From: Secundilactobacillus odoratitofui DSM 19909 = JCM 15043
Lineage (GTDB): Bacteria; Bacillota; Bacilli; Lactobacillales; Lactobacillaceae
Direction of reading: 5' to 3'
Assembly: GCF_001434895.1 (NCBI RefSeq)
Contig: NZ_AZEE01000027.1
Coordinates: 1-64,000 of the forward strand
DNA: 64,000 nucleotides
Shown: positions 9,110-17,619 of the stretch, piece by piece
Layout of the letters: every line of letters starts with the position of its first letter
Position numbering within the stretch: the stretch's first letter is position 1
Made by a program: the position numbers and the translations under genes
Notes under the pieces: generated by a model
What the model was told of the DNA's origin: nothing
Databases searched by the model: none
The model's input: only the letters and a program-made list of their open reading frames with translations

Positions 9110-9144
9110 AAAAAAACCGACTGGTGTATCTCCACACCAGTCGG
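9110..9144 (-). terminator. Terminator of the SGNH hydrolase gene
   Basis: CCGACTGGTGT (9117-9127) pairs perfectly with ACACCAGTCGG (9134-9144) and runs into TTTTTTT on the minus strand. Confidence 0.93.
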
Positions 9145-9157
9145 CTTAGTCAAAAAA

Positions 9158-10156
9158 TCATTTTAGGTTATCTGCTAAGAAATTACTCAAAATACCACTC
9201 ATCGCGGTATATGTCTTTTGTGTTGGGTGAAGACGCTCATCACCAAACACGGTTTTCCGTGAATCAGTAGTCGGAATCAATTGTCCTTCATAGTCCCGCC
9301 AGTCCAAAGTTTTGATTGAATAACTCTTGTAAACACTAGCTTCTATGTCTCGTAAATCGTCCAAAGTATAAGCATGGGTTGAATATGGCGTGATGGCTGC
9401 TGAAACATATAAGCCACTGTTAGCATCCTTCACATAGCAATTTAACGGTAATACTCCCACAATCTGCAAGTGTGGATACTTCGACTTCAGGTTTGATATT
9501 TCAGTACTTAACGTTTGCTTCACATCCGAAAGGTCTTGATCATGGAAATAATCATTCACACCGTAGGCAATCGTGACAACATCGTCATTTTTAAAACTAT
9601 GATTGTCAATATTGTACGTTAAATCCAGTGAGCTATCACCAACAACCTTGCCATTGTTTTGGCCAAGATTAGTTGATGTCATCCCTAGTGTGTCGCCGAC
9701 TTGAGCTGGATATGGATTCGTTGCATAACTCACACCAGTCCACCCCTTGGTGATGGAGTCCCCTAATGCAACGTATGACATTTGACGCAAGTTGCCACTA
9801 TAGATCCACCCCTTAACACTCGGCTTACTTGCAACTTTGACGTAGTAATATTTTAGGCCACTTTTAAGGGTTGCTTCCTTCGTTGCAATTAAAGACTTGT
9901 ATGTGTAGTTCTTAAGCCAATGGGTCTTCTTAGCCGCTGCATTAGAACCATATGGATAACTCCAAAATGCAGCTGTTTTAGCTGAACTTGCACTTGTTTT
10001 AACAGTTAAACGTTCTGATACCGACACAGTTTTTTTAATCTTCGAATTTGCTGATACTTTGGCTGCGTGTGCCTGAGGCGCCAAGCTCAGTGCAGCAACA
10101 CTAAAAAAAGCCCCCGCTAGCAATACCTTCATTAATAATTTCCCAGATTTTTTCAA
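9158..10156 (-). CDS. Secreted SGNH/GDSL hydrolase with N-terminal SH3-like region
   Basis: A 332-residue exported esterase-like protein. Residues 1-31 form a signal peptide (MKKSGKLLMK, a hydrophobic core, cleavage after AHA). Residues 40-125 carry aromatic and glycine-rich repeats typical of bacterial SH3-like wall-binding domains. Residues 128-332 form the SGNH fold, with the catalytic serine in GDSIT (Ser134), the GxND motif as GVND near 200, and the DxxH block as DERLHP near 308. Likely substrates are acetyl or acyl groups on wall glycans, by analogy. Translation begins at a TTG after AGGAGG. It is monocistronic, with a strong terminator. Confidence 0.88.
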   Translation of the reverse strand: MKKSGKLLMKVLLAGAFFSVAALSLAPQAHAAKVSANSKIKKTVSVSERLTVKTSASSAKTAAFWSYPYGSNAAAKKTHWLKNYTYKSLIATKEATLKSGLKYYYVKVASKPSVKGWIYSGNLRQMSYVALGDSITKGWTGVSYATNPYPAQVGDTLGMTSTNLGQNNGKVVGDSSLDLTYNIDNHSFKNDDVVTIAYGVNDYFHDQDLSDVKQTLSTEISNLKSKYPHLQIVGVLPLNCYVKDANSGLYVSAAITPYSTHAYTLDDLRDIEASVYKSYSIKTLDWRDYEGQLIPTTDSRKTVFGDERLHPTQKTYTAMSGILSNFLADNLK

Positions 10157-10255
10157 CGCTTTATTTCCTCCTCTTAACTCATGCCCTTAATTATAACTTA
10201 GGTTGTGAAATAAGAACGAGGCGTAACTAAACTGTAGCTTGAATTTAACATTATG

Positions 10256-11428
10256 CTATATTTTTCTCATTTTGTGATCAAACGACCCCAGACGCGAAAG
10301 TGCATCCTTTAAAATCGATCGGTCAACCGCGAAATTGAGTCGCATAAACCCACTGCCACTTTGACCGTATTCGATTCCGGGATTCAGCATTAAACGACCA
10401 TCCTGTTGCAAGTGCTCATCTAGTGCTTGATCGGTCAAATCGTAAGCCATGAAGTCCAACCACATTAAGTAGGTCGCTTGAGGCAACATTGGTCGAATCA
10501 GTGGTATATTTTCACGAATATACTCATAAGCATAATCGCGATTATCCTGAAGATATTGGTTCACTTCGTTCAGCCAGCGTTCCCCATGTTCATATGCCGT
10601 TTGTGTCGCAACGACGCCTAACGTATTCACCTCTTGAATCGCTTCAGCATCGGCTGCCTGTTGCAACTTCGCCAATAGTTCCGGATTTTTCACCGCCAAA
10701 TAAGCCAGCTTTGTACCCGCGATGTTAAAGGCTTTTGAGGCCGATTTGAGTAACACCGTTTGTTCAACAGCACTTTCACCCATCCGATTAGCCAACAGCG
10801 AAACGGGCTCATTATCTGAAAAAGTTGTGTCATCATGAATTTCATCCGCAATAACCAATACCTGGTGCTGACTAGCAAGGTCTTGAAGCCGTAACATCTC
10901 TGCTGTTGTCCAAACCCGGCCACCCGGATTATGAGGGTTACAAACCAGAATGGCCCTTGCGTGAGAGGTCGACATCACTTGATCTAAACGTTCAAAATCA
11001 ATGACGTACTGCCCCTCCCGTTGTACCAATGGAAAATCAATCATTTGGCGTTGATTACCTTCCACTAACCTTCGATACGGTGGATAGTAAGGCGACATCA
11101 CAATAATCGAATCATTGGTCTGTGTTAAATGCCGAATGACAAAGGCCAGTCCAGTAACCACGCTTGGTAATAAAATGAGCTGATCGCGTAGCAGGCTAAC
11201 ATTGTGGCGTTGCCATTCCCACTGAATGATTGCATCATAAAAACTGGCCATTGGCATACTATAACCTAAAACCCTTTGATCCAATTCGTGTTGCAACGCT
11301 TCACGAATAAACACTGGTGTTGCAATATCCATATCAGCAATCGTCATTGGTAAAACACCTGGATCCTTTTTGACTGGTGACCATTTGATGTTATTACTAT
11401 TACGTCGATTCACATTGGTATCAAGCAT
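10256..11428 (-). CDS. malY: MalY/PatB family aminotransferase, probable cystathionine beta-lyase
   Basis: A PLP enzyme of fold type I that cleaves C-S bonds (cystathionine to homocysteine, pyruvate and ammonia) in sulfur amino-acid metabolism. MalY homologues can also moonlight as regulators. The family start MTIADMDIATP is present. The PLP aspartate lies in VIADEIHDD and the Schiff-base lysine in SASKAFNIAG; arginine RLNFA near the end binds the carboxylate. About 390 residues is usual for the family. I prefer the ATG at 11428 over a TTG two codons earlier because GGGG lies at a better distance. No methionine genes adjoin it. Confidence 0.88.
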   Translation of the reverse strand: MLDTNVNRRNSNNIKWSPVKKDPGVLPMTIADMDIATPVFIREALQHELDQRVLGYSMPMASFYDAIIQWEWQRHNVSLLRDQLILLPSVVTGLAFVIRHLTQTNDSIIVMSPYYPPYRRLVEGNQRQMIDFPLVQREGQYVIDFERLDQVMSTSHARAILVCNPHNPGGRVWTTAEMLRLQDLASQHQVLVIADEIHDDTTFSDNEPVSLLANRMGESAVEQTVLLKSASKAFNIAGTKLAYLAVKNPELLAKLQQAADAEAIQEVNTLGVVATQTAYEHGERWLNEVNQYLQDNRDYAYEYIRENIPLIRPMLPQATYLMWLDFMAYDLTDQALDEHLQQDGRLMLNPGIEYGQSGSGFMRLNFAVDRSILKDALSRLGSFDHKMRKI

Positions 11429-11512
11429 TCTCAAGACCCCATTTCTACGACTAGTTTTAGTTTAGTTTGCGCTAAAGTACAGCACGAATCAAGCAACTCG
11501 CTGTTAAAAAGC

Positions 11513-11542
11513 AAAAACGCCTTCAGTCAATTCTGAAGACGC
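11513..11542 (-). terminator. Terminator of the pdxK unit
   Basis: GCGTCTTCAG pairs with CTGAAGGCG on the minus strand and is followed by TTTTT. It closes the two-gene pyridoxal unit. Confidence 0.85.
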
Positions 11543-11569
11543 AGTTGAATCCAATAAAATTTAAAAGTC

Positions 11570-12448
11570 TTAAATAAAAGTCGTGTTGACGCCCTGTTGA
11601 TGTGACAGCCATGCCAGTAACTGACTAAGTTGCATTCCAAATCGACGTTGACCATCAAAACTGGCAGTTTGTCGTAATGCCACTGAACTGCCACTTACCG
11701 CTAAGCTAACCGCCTCAGATAGTGAGCATTGTTTGCTCAATGCGCCACTTAGTATCGCCGCAAAGACATCACCGCTCCCATAGAAATGACCCGAAAGCTT
11801 CTTCGTAAGAATCGTTTGAATAACTGGATCAGCTTGACTTTGATAGGCTGTTAGTATCCCAGTTTGAGTCGGAATTCCCGTCACCACAAGTTGGGCCTCT
11901 GGTTTTACCAAAAGTCGAAATTGTTCAAAAACTTGGTTAAGGTCGTCTTCACTGGGAAGTTCGTCAAACTGTACTTCTAACAGTAATTGAGCCTCAGTCC
12001 AGTTCGGCGTAATCACATCCGCCAGTTTAACTAACTGTCGCATATGCGACACGTAATCCGAAGTCAGACCTGGGTACAACGCACCATCGTCACCCATCAC
12101 AGGATCCACAATTAGCAGTGGTACTGACTGCTGGCTCAAGAATTGTATCAAGTCAGTCATAATTACGTCGACACCAACATATCCAATCAGCGCCCCAGAA
12201 AAGTCTAGCTGCTGGGATTGCCAATGTCTGAGTGTATCACGCAGCCAGGTTGTCGATGACATTGCCGCAGGTGTGTTAAAACCCTCAGTTTGCGTTGAAA
12301 AAATTTGGGTAGGTAAATTAGCAGTAACCACGCCAAAGGCCGCCAAAATTGGGATTGCAACACCTAGTGACATTGTCCCAATTGCCGATAGATCTTCAGC
12401 CAACAGAAATGGCATCGGGTTAAGCCCCATTTGTTGTTCAGAACCCAT
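11570..12448 (-). CDS. pdxK: Pyridoxal/pyridoxine kinase
   Basis: A PfkB/ribokinase-superfamily kinase of the PdxK/PdxY group. It phosphorylates the B6 vitamers so that they are trapped as pyridoxal phosphate in the cytosol. Diagnostic stretches are the DPVMGDDG block near residue 117, the PNWTEAQLL block near 143 and the anion-hole GSGDVFAA motif near 230. The 292-residue length is normal. Its ATG overlaps the stop codon of the upstream ECF S-component gene (TAATG), so the two are translationally coupled. This couples uptake and trapping and makes B6 the likely ligand of the transporter. No PLP-responsive leader was recognised. Confidence 0.9.
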   Translation of the reverse strand: MGSEQQMGLNPMPFLLAEDLSAIGTMSLGVAIPILAAFGVVTANLPTQIFSTQTEGFNTPAAMSSTTWLRDTLRHWQSQQLDFSGALIGYVGVDVIMTDLIQFLSQQSVPLLIVDPVMGDDGALYPGLTSDYVSHMRQLVKLADVITPNWTEAQLLLEVQFDELPSEDDLNQVFEQFRLLVKPEAQLVVTGIPTQTGILTAYQSQADPVIQTILTKKLSGHFYGSGDVFAAILSGALSKQCSLSEAVSLAVSGSSVALRQTASFDGQRRFGMQLSQLLAWLSHQQGVNTTFI

Positions 12449-12963
12449 TATTCACCCAACAGCCGTGGTAAGCGACTTTCTAGTGGCACCGAAACAAAGT
12501 AGGCCACAATGCCACCCACGATACCTTGGATGAAGTTTGTTGGCACGCCAATCAGACCAACCTTAAAGCCGTAAAGCAATGTATCGGTTAACCAGTAGCC
12601 GGCAACCATTACAACGACACCAACTGCCATTGCGACAACTTTGGTGGTGTTCTTTTTGTTACCGCCAATCCAGCCCGCCACAAACCCTTCAAGGCCGTGA
12701 ACGATAAATGAAAAGAACATGTACTGTGTGTAACCGGAAATTAAATCCAATAATAGGCCACTAAAGGCACCAACGATTGCACCTTGTTTGCGGCCGAGTA
12801 AAATAGCAGCAATAAAAATACCCGCATCACACAAATTAATGTTGCCATGAGTCATCGGAACCGGAATCAAAAAGAACCGGGAAATAACAACCGTAACTGC
12901 AATTAACATCGCCAAATAAACAATCTCGCGGGTTGAAGTATGCCGCTTGTTTTCCATCATCAA
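12448..12963 (-). CDS. ECF transporter S component, probably for pyridoxine (PdxU2-like)
   Basis: A 171-residue membrane protein with five to six hydrophobic segments. It fits the substrate-binding S subunits that share one energising EcfAA'T module (not in this window). Visible family features are the amphipathic start TSTREIVYLAMLIAVTVVISRF, the GNINLCDAGIFIAAILLGRK block and the glycine-rich repeat GAIVGAFSGLLLDLISG. Specificity for B6 vitamers is inferred from the overlapping pyridoxal kinase gene; the S-component fold alone would not reveal it. It is the first gene of the unit. Confidence 0.85.
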   Translation of the reverse strand: MMMENKRHTSTREIVYLAMLIAVTVVISRFFLIPVPMTHGNINLCDAGIFIAAILLGRKQGAIVGAFSGLLLDLISGYTQYMFFSFIVHGLEGFVAGWIGGNKKNTTKVVAMAVGVVVMVAGYWLTDTLLYGFKVGLIGVPTNFIQGIVGGIVAYFVSVPLESRLPRLLGE

Positions 12964-13290
12964 TCACTCTCTTTGCCATATTTTTTTAATCTTCTAATCA
13001 TATTACAACACTGGCGCCTTTAAATTACAAGTCCAGTGTGGCATTAACTCACTTAGTATAGCAAGATTTAGGCGCTTATCCTAGGCAGTTCACCTGAAGT
13101 TTGAGCGTTTTTTTCAGATTAACTTGGTTAATCGTTTTACTTTTATACGCCGGTTAATTCATCTTTACACTTTTAAAGTGAGCGGTAACTTAACGGCCAT
13201 TAATTATTCTAACGAACCGGGACAATTAGTTGTTGCTTGAATAATGCTTGATTAGAGAAATCTACTAAACCCGTTATCGCTCAGCCTCCG
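12964..13290. other. Intergenic region upstream of the ECF gene
   Basis: No gene is seen. The dyad AACACTGG (13003-13010) and CCAGTGT (13029-13035) brackets 18 bases in the probable 5' leader of the pdx unit. It could be a hairpin or a regulator site. A TATACT box on the minus strand (near 13058-13063) is a possible -10 without a convincing -35. The rest is AT-rich and unassigned. Confidence 0.4.
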
Positions 13291-13459
13291 GCCAGCGGTC
13301 GTTTGGAACCTGAAGTGGGGACCGGGACGAGCCAAAAAGCGGTCTCGTCCCTCGCATTTGAGCCTCACCAAGAATCGTTGTGAGTCTCAAACGTCGTCCC
13401 GTGATATCAGGAGAACCACCTGACATCACCGCCACCACAGGTTCCAAACGACCGCTGGC
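13291..13459. repeat. Cloverleaf-like structured repeat, copy A
   Basis: A perfect 22-bp inverted repeat (13291-13312 and 13438-13459) encloses three hairpins. These are GGGACGAG/CTCGTCCC (13324-13351), TTTGAGcCTCA/TGAGtCTCAAA (13358-13391) and GTGATaTCAGG/CCTGAcATCAC (13401-13429). It is homologous to copy B (13707-13870, inverted orientation) and more distantly to copy C (45474-45650). The C opposite T mismatch in the second hairpin is kept in all three. No coding frame of note lies inside. Function is unknown. Confidence 0.75.
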
Positions 13460-13706
13460 ACTACGGCTTTATACTGGTTGAAAATGATATTTTACGTTAC
13501 TCACTTTCATCATATTGAAACCCGGTTAGTTAAATCTCACACCAAATACATAAAGCCAAACATAGTAATAGCTCCCAATACAGAGAAAAATATCTGTGTG
13601 TTGCCGTTGCATTTCATAGGCAACTGGTTGTTAAAAAAGTGATGTTCGCAGTTGTTGTCCAATTCTGATACAAGTCAGTAAGCCTTCACTAGTAAACGTA
13701 GTCGGA
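13460..13706. other. Spacer between two structured repeats
   Basis: AT-rich, with no supported gene, promoter or terminator. It separates two oppositely oriented members of one repeat family. Confidence 0.5.
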
Positions 13707-13870
13707 AGTTACCAGAAATCGGGGGCTTGCCGTGAAATGACTGGTGGAAAATCCACCAGTCAGGGTCGAATTAAAGACCCGCGCGATTTTTGGCGGGGCT
13801 AGAATTCGAGGTCCGAGACCGCTCTTCGGCTCGGACCGACCCCACGGCAAGCCCCCGATTTCTGGTAACT
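13707..13870. repeat. Cloverleaf-like structured repeat, copy B
   Basis: A perfect 28-bp inverted repeat (13707-13734 and 13843-13870) encloses a hairpin TGACTGGTGG/CCACCAGTCA (13738-13762), a middle stem-loop (13763-13795) and GGTCCGAG/CTCGGACC (13810-13837). Read on the minus strand, it aligns with copy A through GTGGGG, a stem, the loop CC(A/G)AA(A/G)AGCGGT and the opposite stem. The stem GGGACGAG/CTCGTCCC of copy A is GGTCCGAG/CTCGGACC here, so the changed bases are compensated. A 70-codon open frame across this element is an accident of the repeat. Confidence 0.78.
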
Positions 13871-13913
13871 GGAGACGAAAGTCTCAGCACACAATTCCAA
13901 TCTTAATAAAAAC

Positions 13914-13950
13914 AAAAAAACAGTCATCATGCACCCTCTCCGTGGTAACA
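13914..13950 (-). terminator. Terminator of the GPH permease gene
   Basis: On the minus strand CAGTTATCGTG pairs imperfectly with CATGATGACTG and is followed by seven T. Confidence 0.75.
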
Positions 13951-13977
13951 CGATAACTGCTTCATGCTTAAATACAA

Positions 13978-15405
13978 TTATTTTTCAGATTGCTCTGCTT
14001 CAAGCTTCTTTTCAAGATCAGTCACAATTTCTTTGTGCTTATCTTCAGTCAACTTAACCTTGAAGAAGTAAACGCATGCAGCCAAGAGAATTAATACAAC
14101 TGGGCCGTAGAACATGTACATCTTGAAGTTAGTGAGTTCTGCTGACGTAATACTGCTTGGAGCGGCGTTACCAATCATGCCTGAGTGAACAGCGGCAAGA
14201 CCAACAACACCGTTAGCAACGGCACCGGCCAACTTATCGATCAATGGACGAACTGACAACGTAACGGATTCGTTACGAGTCCCGTTCTTCCATTGCCCAT
14301 ACTCAACAGAATCGGTAATGGTCATCAAAGCGGCCAAGAAAATCATTGGGTATGGGAAGAAGAAGATAGCAACGGCAACTAAGACGGCTAATAAGCTGTG
14401 GCCTGCAAACAAGAACAGGATATAACCAACAACCATCATCAAAATCCCACCGGTGTAAATGGCTTTACGTTGAATCTTAGCCACGATGGTTGGGAACAAT
14501 GAAACGGAGATCACACCCAAAATAGCCATGATCCAACCGGCAAAGGTGAACTTACCTGATTGACCTAAAACGTAGGTGAAATAGTAAGCTAACAGTGAGT
14601 TAGTGACAACATAACCTAAAGCAAATAGGAAGTATGATAAAGCCAACCACATCAATTGGTCATTTTTACCAAGAGCTTTAAAGACGTCAATCACCCCAAC
14701 TTTTTCGGTGTTTTGACGAATCAAGCTCTTCTTTTCCTTCGTCCCTAACGTGGTTGCTAAGGCACCTAAGAACGATACTAAACCAATCACGATGGCAAAG
14801 CCCATCCAACCAGCATGGGTCTTAGTTTGACCACTAGTACCAGAGAAGGTTTGTGAGAAGAAGACGATCAATGGGTAAATGACAATTGGCACAGCCTGTG
14901 CACCAATCGTTGAACCTAAACGACCAACCGTCCCAAACCGGGCACGAACTTTTTCGTCGACACTCAAAGCTGGTAACATTGACCAGAAGGAAATATCTTT
15001 GAATGAATAGAAAATATCCAAAATGACGTAAGCAATCCCGAAGGCAACTAAGTACATTGTTGGGTTAGAAGTTGTCAAGCCACCAAAGTCGGTGAAGATG
15101 ATAACCAGCATAACAGAACTGATCGTAGCACCCGTCATCAACCACGGCTTGAACTTACCCCATCTCGTATCGGTGTTATCAACGAAACCACCAATGATTG
15201 GGTCAAACACAATTTCAACGATCCGGATAATCATCATCATATTGGTGATCATCAAAATCATGTGTGAATCAAATGCCTTGTCAGACGTATTAAACAACTG
15301 ACTGGTAATAAACAGCATTAGGTAAGTACTCAACGTTGCATAGAACGCATCATGACCGAAAGCCCCTAACGCGTATGAAGTATACTGTTTAGTATGATTA
15401 CTCAT
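13978..15405 (-). CDS. GPH family sugar:cation symporter (MelB/LacS fold, no IIA domain)
   Basis: A 475-residue, twelve-helix permease of the glycoside-pentoside-hexuronide family. The start YTSYALGAFGHDAFYATLSTYLMLF is very like the LacS-type permease at 50723-52633. The family motif DPIIGGFVDNTDTRWGKFKPW is at residues 68-88. It ends after the membrane domain with a charged tail (KEIVTDLEKKLEAEQSEK), so it lacks the C-terminal IIA regulatory domain of its paralogue. It follows a small ORF directly (TAA then ATG) and shares the cre-controlled promoter. The sugar is not evident because no glycosidase is adjacent; an oligosaccharide or pentoside is a guess. Confidence 0.88.
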   Translation of the reverse strand: MSNHTKQYTSYALGAFGHDAFYATLSTYLMLFITSQLFNTSDKAFDSHMILMITNMMMIIRIVEIVFDPIIGGFVDNTDTRWGKFKPWLMTGATISSVMLVIIFTDFGGLTTSNPTMYLVAFGIAYVILDIFYSFKDISFWSMLPALSVDEKVRARFGTVGRLGSTIGAQAVPIVIYPLIVFFSQTFSGTSGQTKTHAGWMGFAIVIGLVSFLGALATTLGTKEKKSLIRQNTEKVGVIDVFKALGKNDQLMWLALSYFLFALGYVVTNSLLAYYFTYVLGQSGKFTFAGWIMAILGVISVSLFPTIVAKIQRKAIYTGGILMMVVGYILFLFAGHSLLAVLVAVAIFFFPYPMIFLAALMTITDSVEYGQWKNGTRNESVTLSVRPLIDKLAGAVANGVVGLAAVHSGMIGNAAPSSITSAELTNFKMYMFYGPVVLILLAACVYFFKVKLTEDKHKEIVTDLEKKLEAEQSEK

Positions 15406-15672
15406 TTACTTGTCATTCCTTCCCGAACCTTCGTAACGGTGTTCAATAATCTTAGTGAGGATATTGTTACGTTGTTCGGCCTTTGCAACATCGAACTGAG
15501 TTTCCTCTAACCCGTTAAAATCTTGTGCCAATAAAAGCGCTTCGAGGTACAAGGTCAACTGACGCTTAATGTAGACCTTGTCTTCCTCATCATCACGCTT
15601 GGGATTACCACCTAAAACCGCTTCAGCGAAAGCCTTGGGATCCAGGGTAATCTTGTCGTTCTTACTAGCCAT
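15406..15672 (-). CDS. Small conserved hypothetical protein upstream of the permease
   Basis: An 88-residue, highly charged, helical and soluble protein with no recognised motif. Its stop codon abuts the permease ATG and its own start follows GGGAGG by eight bases, so it is a real, co-expressed gene. Residues 35-60 (YIKRQLTLYLEALLLAQDF) look like an amphipathic helix suited to binding a partner. A role as permease regulator or accessory subunit is only an inference from the operon. Confidence 0.7.
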   Translation of the reverse strand: MASKNDKITLDPKAFAEAVLGGNPKRDDEEDKVYIKRQLTLYLEALLLAQDFNGLEETQFDVAKAEQRNNILTKIIEHRYEGSGRNDK

Positions 15673-16020
15673 GTGTCATACCTCCCGTTTGGATAATGAA
15701 TGGACCGTTCAGTTAAGCAGTAGGGTGAAATGTTTACTAAAATAATGTCTAATTCGTAAATGTATGCCCTTACAATTCTTAACATTACGATCTTTCAATT
15801 CGGCTAACCAACCTAATTGATAAGCTCATGACTCATTCTAGCACAACTTACCAAAAAATGTAAACGCTTACTAAAATTTCAATAAAATTTTACTCAGTTT
15901 TTTAGTTAAACTTACTAAAACCCTATTCTTACCACCTCTTGAATTCAGATATTCCTGATTAATTCTTCCTGTCCTGAAAACAGCCTGCAAATTCAGAACT
16001 AATTTACCGATAAGTAATAA
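15673..16020. other. Regulatory region of the GPH permease unit
   Basis: No gene is seen. It holds the promoter and cre described separately, and a leader of about 155 bases between the predicted start of transcription (near 15828) and the small ORF. The part from 15873 to 16020 is AT-rich with nothing recognised. Confidence 0.6.
15835..15872 (-). promoter_or_regulatory. Promoter with overlapping cre site
   Basis: On the minus strand TTTACA (15859-15864) is followed after 18 bases by TAGAAT (15835-15840), with TGC in front as an extended -10. The sequence TGTAAACGCTTACT (15859-15872) matches the catabolite-responsive element consensus at 13 of 14 positions and covers the -35 box. Repression by CcpA in the presence of preferred sugar is expected. 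Confidence 0.78.
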
Positions 16021-16055
16021 TCAAAAACACCCGTAATCTGAGTGATTACGGGTGT
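16021..16055 (-). terminator. Terminator of the epimerase gene
   Basis: ACACCCGTAATC (16027-16038) pairs with GATTACGGGTGT (16044-16055) and is followed on the minus strand by TTTTTGA. Confidence 0.92.
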
Positions 16056-16086
16056 CAATTTCAACACGTTATGATTTAATTAAAAC

Positions 16087-17424
16087 TTACCAACCAATTT
16101 CATCGGCGTTGTCTGGTAATGATAACTTACCAGCAGCGTATTCGGTGAAGGCTTGATCTAAGATATCAAACGCCTGTTGCAACTGTTCATCGGTAATGAC
16201 CAACGGTGGCTGAAATCTAAGGACATTGGTCTTCAGACTGATGATGATGGCACCAAGTTCAAAAACACGATAAATAATCTTGGTTGTGGCATCAGCATCC
16301 GGTTTGCCCGTTTCTGGATCAACAATATCGATTCCACCGTCTAACCCATACATCCGGACGTCACCAATAAAGTCAAATTTTTGCTTTTCAGCGACAAAGA
16401 ATTGCGCAGCCCGCTCACCTAATTTGGCACTACGGTCGAGCAAATGTTCGTCTTCAATGACATCAATCGTTGCCATAGCGGCCGCGGTCGTCACTGGGTT
16501 TCCAGCCGTCGTGTACACGTTAGCTGGTGAGCCGAGTGCATTCATGATCTCCTGGCGCCCAATGACGGCACTCAGCGGTAGTCCAGAAGCAAGCGATTTG
16601 CCGACTGACATTAAATCGGGTTCCAAGCCAAAGTGCTCGATTGACCACCATTTGCCAGTCCGTCCCATCCCTTGGTTCACTTCATCGACCGCAAACAAGA
16701 TGCCGTGATCATGGGCGTAGTCATAGACCTTATGCATGAAAGCGTCAGGTGCTTTTACAATACCGCCATCACCTTGAATCGGTTCAATTAAAACGGCGGC
16801 TACTTCTTCAGCTGGTAGGTATGTCTCAAAGGGCAATTTGAAGGCGTCAAACATCCGGTCAACAAACTCAGTTTCAGACTCACCTTGGCGTTTTTTCCAC
16901 GGATCTGGGTATGGCACCTTCACGATCCCTGGTAATAGCGGCCCAATCTTCCGACTCATATTCAAGCTCACGGAAGACACACTGATCGACCCATACGTTG
17001 AACCGTGGTAGGCCCCCGTAAAACTCACAATGTACTGTCTGCCGGTGTATGCGCGGGCAAACTTAATGATGGCGTCATTGGCATCAGACCCAGAATTTCC
17101 CCATGCCAGTGCGGTTGGTCCACTGATGGGTGCCAAGGCTGCCAATCGTGGTGCCAACTTAGCAGCATTTTCGTTAGCAAAATACGCCGGTGTGTACTGC
17201 AGTAACTTGGCTGCCTGGTCCTGAACCGCTTTGACAACGTGCGGATGTGAATGACCAGTATTAGTGGCGCTAGCACTGGCCAATAAATCAATGTACGATT
17301 TACCATCAGCATCCGTAATAACGGCACCCTTACCAGACTCAATCACAATGTTGTAGTACTTAACGCGTGCAGCTTTGGAGAAAGCCGCCGATTCGTTAGC
17401 TAATAAACGTTGATTTTCACTCAT
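16087..17424 (-). CDS. Class III aminotransferase-fold PLP enzyme, probable isoleucine 2-epimerase
   Basis: A 445-residue PLP protein. The Schiff-base lysine is K276 in SVGKSLASG and the PLP-binding aspartate is D247 in AVDEVNQG. The phosphate-binding loop is GNSGSDANDAIIKFARAYTG (about 109-128). General annotation would be 4-aminobutyrate aminotransferase. However, the stretches DLLASASA, YTPAYF, SLASGLPLSAVIG, TTAGNPV and LRFQPPLVI, and the GW end, match what I recall of isoleucine 2-epimerase (EC 5.1.1.21) of Lentilactobacillus buchneri. That enzyme interconverts L-isoleucine and D-allo-isoleucine and racemises related non-polar amino acids. ATG follows GGGAGG. An amino-acid permease gene lies directly upstream on the same strand. 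A true transaminase remains possible. Confidence 0.82.
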   Translation of the reverse strand: MSENQRLLANESAAFSKAARVKYYNIVIESGKGAVITDADGKSYIDLLASASATNTGHSHPHVVKAVQDQAAKLLQYTPAYFANENAAKLAPRLAALAPISGPTALAWGNSGSDANDAIIKFARAYTGRQYIVSFTGAYHGSTYGSISVSSVSLNMSRKIGPLLPGIVKVPYPDPWKKRQGESETEFVDRMFDAFKLPFETYLPAEEVAAVLIEPIQGDGGIVKAPDAFMHKVYDYAHDHGILFAVDEVNQGMGRTGKWWSIEHFGLEPDLMSVGKSLASGLPLSAVIGRQEIMNALGSPANVYTTAGNPVTTAAAMATIDVIEDEHLLDRSAKLGERAAQFFVAEKQKFDFIGDVRMYGLDGGIDIVDPETGKPDADATTKIIYRVFELGAIIISLKTNVLRFQPPLVITDEQLQQAFDILDQAFTEYAAGKLSLPDNADEIGW

Positions 17425-17557
17425 GAAATTCCCTCCCTATTTGAAAACTACCCTTTAACTATCTATAGTTTACATCTTCTAATGCTTGCATAATATAGTA
17501 ATAATTAAATAATGATTGATCTGACTCAAAAAAGTGACAGCTATGTCTGTAAAGACA

Positions 17558-17595
17558 ACAATATCCCGTACGACTAAAGTCATACGGGATATTGT
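17558..17595. terminator. Long hairpin between the epimerase and permease genes
   Basis: ACAATATCCCGTACGACT (17558-17575) pairs with 17578-17595 at all but one position, which is a G-T wobble on one strand. No strong T run follows. It lies 24 bp beyond the permease coding end and probably terminates or attenuates read-through from the permease gene into the epimerase gene. Confidence 0.7.
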
Positions 17596-17619
17596 AAATA
17601 TTATTCGCCAAAATATTGG

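Noticed and set aside
8971-9153. 60-codon open frame between the small paralogues and the SGNH hydrolase gene
   Set aside because: Its start lies downstream of the hydrolase terminator and within it, with no ribosome site.
13744-13956. 70-codon open frame on the plus strand
   Set aside because: It runs across the stems of the structured repeat at 13707-13870 and into a terminator, has no ribosome site and no recognisable protein features.
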